Assembly: GCA_964477295.1 (NCBI GenBank)
Contig: CAYZEZ010000213.1
Location: forward strand, 1 to 8,571
Direction of reading: 5' to 3'
DNA from: CAYZEZ01 sp964477295
Lineage (GTDB): Bacteria; Bacteroidota; Bacteroidia; Bacteroidales; SM23-62
Length of the DNA stretch: 8,571 nucleotides
Of the stretch, positions 6,709-8,571 are shown one piece after another. Both the position numbers and the translations under genes were made by a program. Every line of letters starts with the position of its first letter. Position 1 is the stretch's first letter. Below the pieces are notes generated by a model. That model had not been told where the DNA came from. It was given only the letters and a program-made list of their open reading frames with translations, and searched no databases.

Positions 6709-7839
6709 ATGTTATACAAGAGATATGTTCAGAAATTAGTTGAGGGAAGCCTGAATAAGGGAAAGATAATAATAGTATATGGTGCACGTCGCGTTGGAAA
6801 AACCACATTGATGAAACAGTTATTGGAAAAGTATCCGAATGGGAAATACATTAACTGTGATTTACTTCAATATAAATCGGCTCTGGAAACAACGAACAAT
6901 GAACTCCTGAAGGATTTTATCGGGGATACTGAATTACTCATATTAGATGAGGCACAGCAGATAAATGAAGTAGGCAAGGTTCTTAAAATCCTTGTTGATA
7001 TTTTCTCACATATCCAGGTTATTGCAACCGGATCATCTTCATTCTATCTTGCCGATAAGACATCTGAGCCCCTGACAGGTAGATCGAGGATTTATGAGTT
7101 ATATCCCTTTTCTGTTTCAGAATTATTGCAACAATCAAAAAAAATTGAATTAGCAGCCAGGTTTGAAAATATATTAAGATTTGGATTATACCCTGAAATA
7201 TTTGGTTTATCTGAGGAGGAAGCAATCGAAGAACTTCAGAATTTATCCTCCAACTATTTGTATAAAGATATTCTGAGAATTGAATCCATTAAACGGCCTG
7301 ACCTTATCCATAACTTGCTTAAAGCCCTGGCTCTTCAACTTGGTAGTGAGAGTTCATATAATGAACTGGCTGGCATGCTCGGGGAAAATGTTCATACTAT
7401 TAAAAGATATATTGAAATACTCGAACAATCCTTCGTCCTTTTCAGGTTACCATCGTTCAGCCGCAATCTGAGAAAGGAACTTGGTAAAAGGAACAAAATA
7501 TATTTTTATGATCTTGGGATCCGGAATTCATTGATTATGAATTTTAATCCGCTTGATCAGCGCAATGATGTTGGTGCATTATGGGAAAATTTCTGTATAG
7601 TTGAACGGATGAAATACAACCAGGAGAAAAGAGGATTTAAGAATACTTACTTCTGGAGAACCTATGACCAGAAAGAAATTGATTACATCGAAGAATCAGG
7701 CGGGATGCTGCAAGCATTTGAATTCAAATGGACAACTAAAAATAAATTCAGGAGGCCTGATGAATTTTTAAAAACTTATCCTCAGAGCACATACAAAATA
7801 ATTGACAGAGATACCATTTGGGATTTTATTACAGGATGA
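6709..7839 (+). CDS. AAA family ATPase with DUF4143-type C-terminal domain
   Basis: A 376-residue cytoplasmic P-loop protein of the archaeal/bacterial ATPase family with a DUF4143-type tail. The ATPase domain shows Walker A GARRVGKTT (25-33), Walker B LLILDEAQ with Asp80-Glu81, a sensor-like IATGSSSF (105-112) and LTGRSR with Arg125 as a possible arginine finger. A winged-helix-like section (about 205-255, YNELAGMLG...TIKRYIEILEQS) links to the C-terminal domain. There Glu293 (LWENF), Asp325 (KEIDYIE) and Glu338-x-Lys340 (FEFKW) form the spacing of a PD-(D/E)XK nuclease-like site, as known for this family. The biological role of such ATPases is poorly defined; they are often lone, scattered accessory genes. 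This copy is visibly more AT-rich than its neighbours, has its own promoter-like element, and lies beside a truncated GH3 gene, all consistent with horizontal acquisition. The start is the first ATG of the frame, just before the conserved N-terminal RY...L segment. Confidence 0.9.
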   Translation: MLYKRYVQKLVEGSLNKGKIIIVYGARRVGKTTLMKQLLEKYPNGKYINCDLLQYKSALETTNNELLKDFIGDTELLILDEAQQINEVGKVLKILVDIFSHIQVIATGSSSFYLADKTSEPLTGRSRIYELYPFSVSELLQQSKKIELAARFENILRFGLYPEIFGLSEEEAIEELQNLSSNYLYKDILRIESIKRPDLIHNLLKALALQLGSESSYNELAGMLGENVHTIKRYIEILEQSFVLFRLPSFSRNLRKELGKRNKIYFYDLGIRNSLIMNFNPLDQRNDVGALWENFCIVERMKYNQEKRGFKNTYFWRTYDQKEIDYIEESGGMLQAFEFKWTTKNKFRRPDEFLKTYPQSTYKIIDRDTIWDFITG

Positions 7840-7886
7840 CCGAGCTCCGACTTTAGAGACAGCCTGTTCGGTTTTATCCATAAACT

Positions 7887-7927
7887 GTCGGTTTTCCTCG
7901 AGCAGTTGGGAGACAAGGAAAACCAAC
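7887..7927. terminator. Inverted repeat between convergent genes, candidate terminator
   Basis: GTCGGTTTTCCT (7887-7898) pairs with AGGAAAACCAAC (7916-7927), 11 of 12 positions, around a 17-base loop. It lies between the stop of the ATPase gene (7839) and the stop of the convergent TIM-barrel-like gene (7941). The position suits a terminator for the minus-strand or plus-strand transcript, but there is no T-run after either arm, so the role is inferred. The same stretch is also open in one minus-strand frame. Confidence 0.35.
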
Positions 7928-7940
7928 GGCAATTGATTCA

Positions 7941-8571
7941 TCAAGCTTGCCAGGGCCTTACCCTTTGAATGTTTTCCTTTAACAGGTTGATTGCGATGTT
8001 GGCATTCTCCACCACCTGCCAGTCGAACATACCCACGCAGGCGAAGTCGGCGCCGTTCTCGAAGACATAACGGAAGCCATCTTTTGGATGTATGGCTCCG
8101 GCACCCAGTACCTTGTATGAGATCCAGGGTTTTTCGACTTCTTTCATGAACTCGATGGTCTGTTCAGGAGTAGTTGACCAGATGTTGTCCTTTACATCGG
8201 CGCCAAATTCGGGTTCTACGATCTCTTTTGGATTGGGTTGCCATTCGGAATCGGTGATCAGCCTGGGACCGGCGGTCCAGTAATTGCCGCTGTTAAGAGT
8301 CTTCATGTAGAAATCAGGACTGGCATCGTATTTCTCGCACGACATGATGACGCGTATGTCGTGACCGGCAAGACCAGCAAGGACTCCTTTATGTTTAATA
8401 TAATTCACTGCCTCACAAAGGATCTCTGTTTTACCCCTTTTTACTGTGTTGTCACCCACACCCCCATGGATATAGCATGCTGTGGCACCAGCATCTACAG
8501 CCGCATCGATATCGGGTCTAAGTTCGTCATCCTTGATTATAAGAACGGGTGTAAGATCTTTCGGTGGCCAA
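7941..8571 (-). CDS. Uncharacterised TIM-barrel-like protein, 5' end beyond the window
   Basis: The last 209 codons of a gene whose start lies outside the window; the frame is open to the edge, so the internal ATG at 8459 is not the real start. The visible part alternates strands and helices as in a (beta/alpha)8 barrel: TPVLIIKD, then DIDAAVDAGATACYIHGG, AVNYIKHKGVLAGLAGHD, RVIMSCEKYDASPDFYMKT, TPEQTIEFMKEVEKPWISYK, VLGAGAIHPKDGFRYVF, and ENGADFACVGMFDWQVVENA. The final blocks (VLGAGAI and GADFACVGM) look like the strand 7-8 phosphate-binding-type loops of HisA/xylose-isomerase-like barrels. I recognise the pattern as an uncharacterised family seen in Bacteroidota and Planctomycetota but cannot assign a reaction. 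Nearby carbohydrate genes (GH5, ThuA-like) make a sugar-related role conceivable, by context only. Base composition matches the serine dehydratase and GH5 genes rather than the AT-rich ATPase. Confidence 0.8.
   Translation of the reverse strand, partial: WPPKDLTPVLIIKDDELRPDIDAAVDAGATACYIHGGVGDNTVKRGKTEILCEAVNYIKHKGVLAGLAGHDIRVIMSCEKYDASPDFYMKTLNSGNYWTAGPRLITDSEWQPNPKEIVEPEFGADVKDNIWSTTPEQTIEFMKEVEKPWISYKVLGAGAIHPKDGFRYVFENGADFACVGMFDWQVVENANIAINLLKENIQRVRPWQA

Noticed and set aside
6520..7940. A complete insertion sequence or integron around the ATPase
   Set aside because: No transposase, integrase, terminal inverted repeats or flanking direct repeats could be found.
7941..8459. Treating the ATG at 8459 as the start of the TIM-barrel-like gene
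   Set aside because: The frame continues upstream to the window edge with typical barrel sequence (DIDAAVDAGATACYIHGG), so this methionine is internal.
1..8571. CRISPR arrays, tRNA or rRNA genes
   Set aside because: No regularly spaced direct repeats and no recognisable tRNA or rRNA sequence were seen on either strand by eye.

Overview
The window looks like a piece of a Bacteroidota chromosome, most likely an anaerobic or marine Bacteroidales/Marinilabiliales-type organism. The main reasons are a secreted glycanase ending in a type IX secretion (Por/T9SS) sorting domain, start codons without Shine-Dalgarno sequences, and promoter-like elements resembling the Bacteroidota -7 consensus TAnnTTTG, most clearly upstream of the ATPase gene. 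The species cannot be named from this sequence.

Layout, left to right. (1) A complete single-chain iron-sulfur L-serine ammonia-lyase runs on the plus strand from the first base to 1587. A stem-loop separates it from the convergent neighbour. (2) A two-gene minus-strand unit (3337 to 1671) encodes a helical HEAT-like protein followed by a protein resembling a degenerate histidyl-tRNA-synthetase/HisZ catalytic core; neither has a known function. (3) Divergent from that unit, after a 126-bp spacer holding a bulged inverted repeat, is a plus-strand Tat-exported ThuA-like protein (3464-4279). (4) Convergent with it is a minus-strand secreted GH5 glycoside hydrolase with a jelly-roll carbohydrate-binding-like module and a T9SS sorting domain (6297-4345). 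(5) Directly upstream of GH5 on the same strand lies a short unlisted remnant (6519-6391) that reads as the extreme C-terminus of a GH3 beta-glucosidase. (6) Next is an AT-rich block: a 189-bp non-coding stretch and a plus-strand DUF4143-type AAA ATPase (6709-7839). (7) The window closes with the 3' part of a minus-strand TIM-barrel-like gene whose 5' end lies beyond the edge.

Interpretation. The GH3 stub followed by a complete GH5 gene suggests an ancestral beta-glucan degradation cluster (extracellular endo-acting GH5 plus a beta-glucosidase) that lost its GH3 gene by deletion or replacement. The adjacent AT-rich ATPase block is the obvious candidate for the incoming DNA. The ThuA-like protein and the terminal TIM-barrel-like gene may belong to the same carbohydrate-utilisation neighbourhood, but that is only a context inference. 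No CRISPR array, tRNA, rRNA or intact transposase was recognised.
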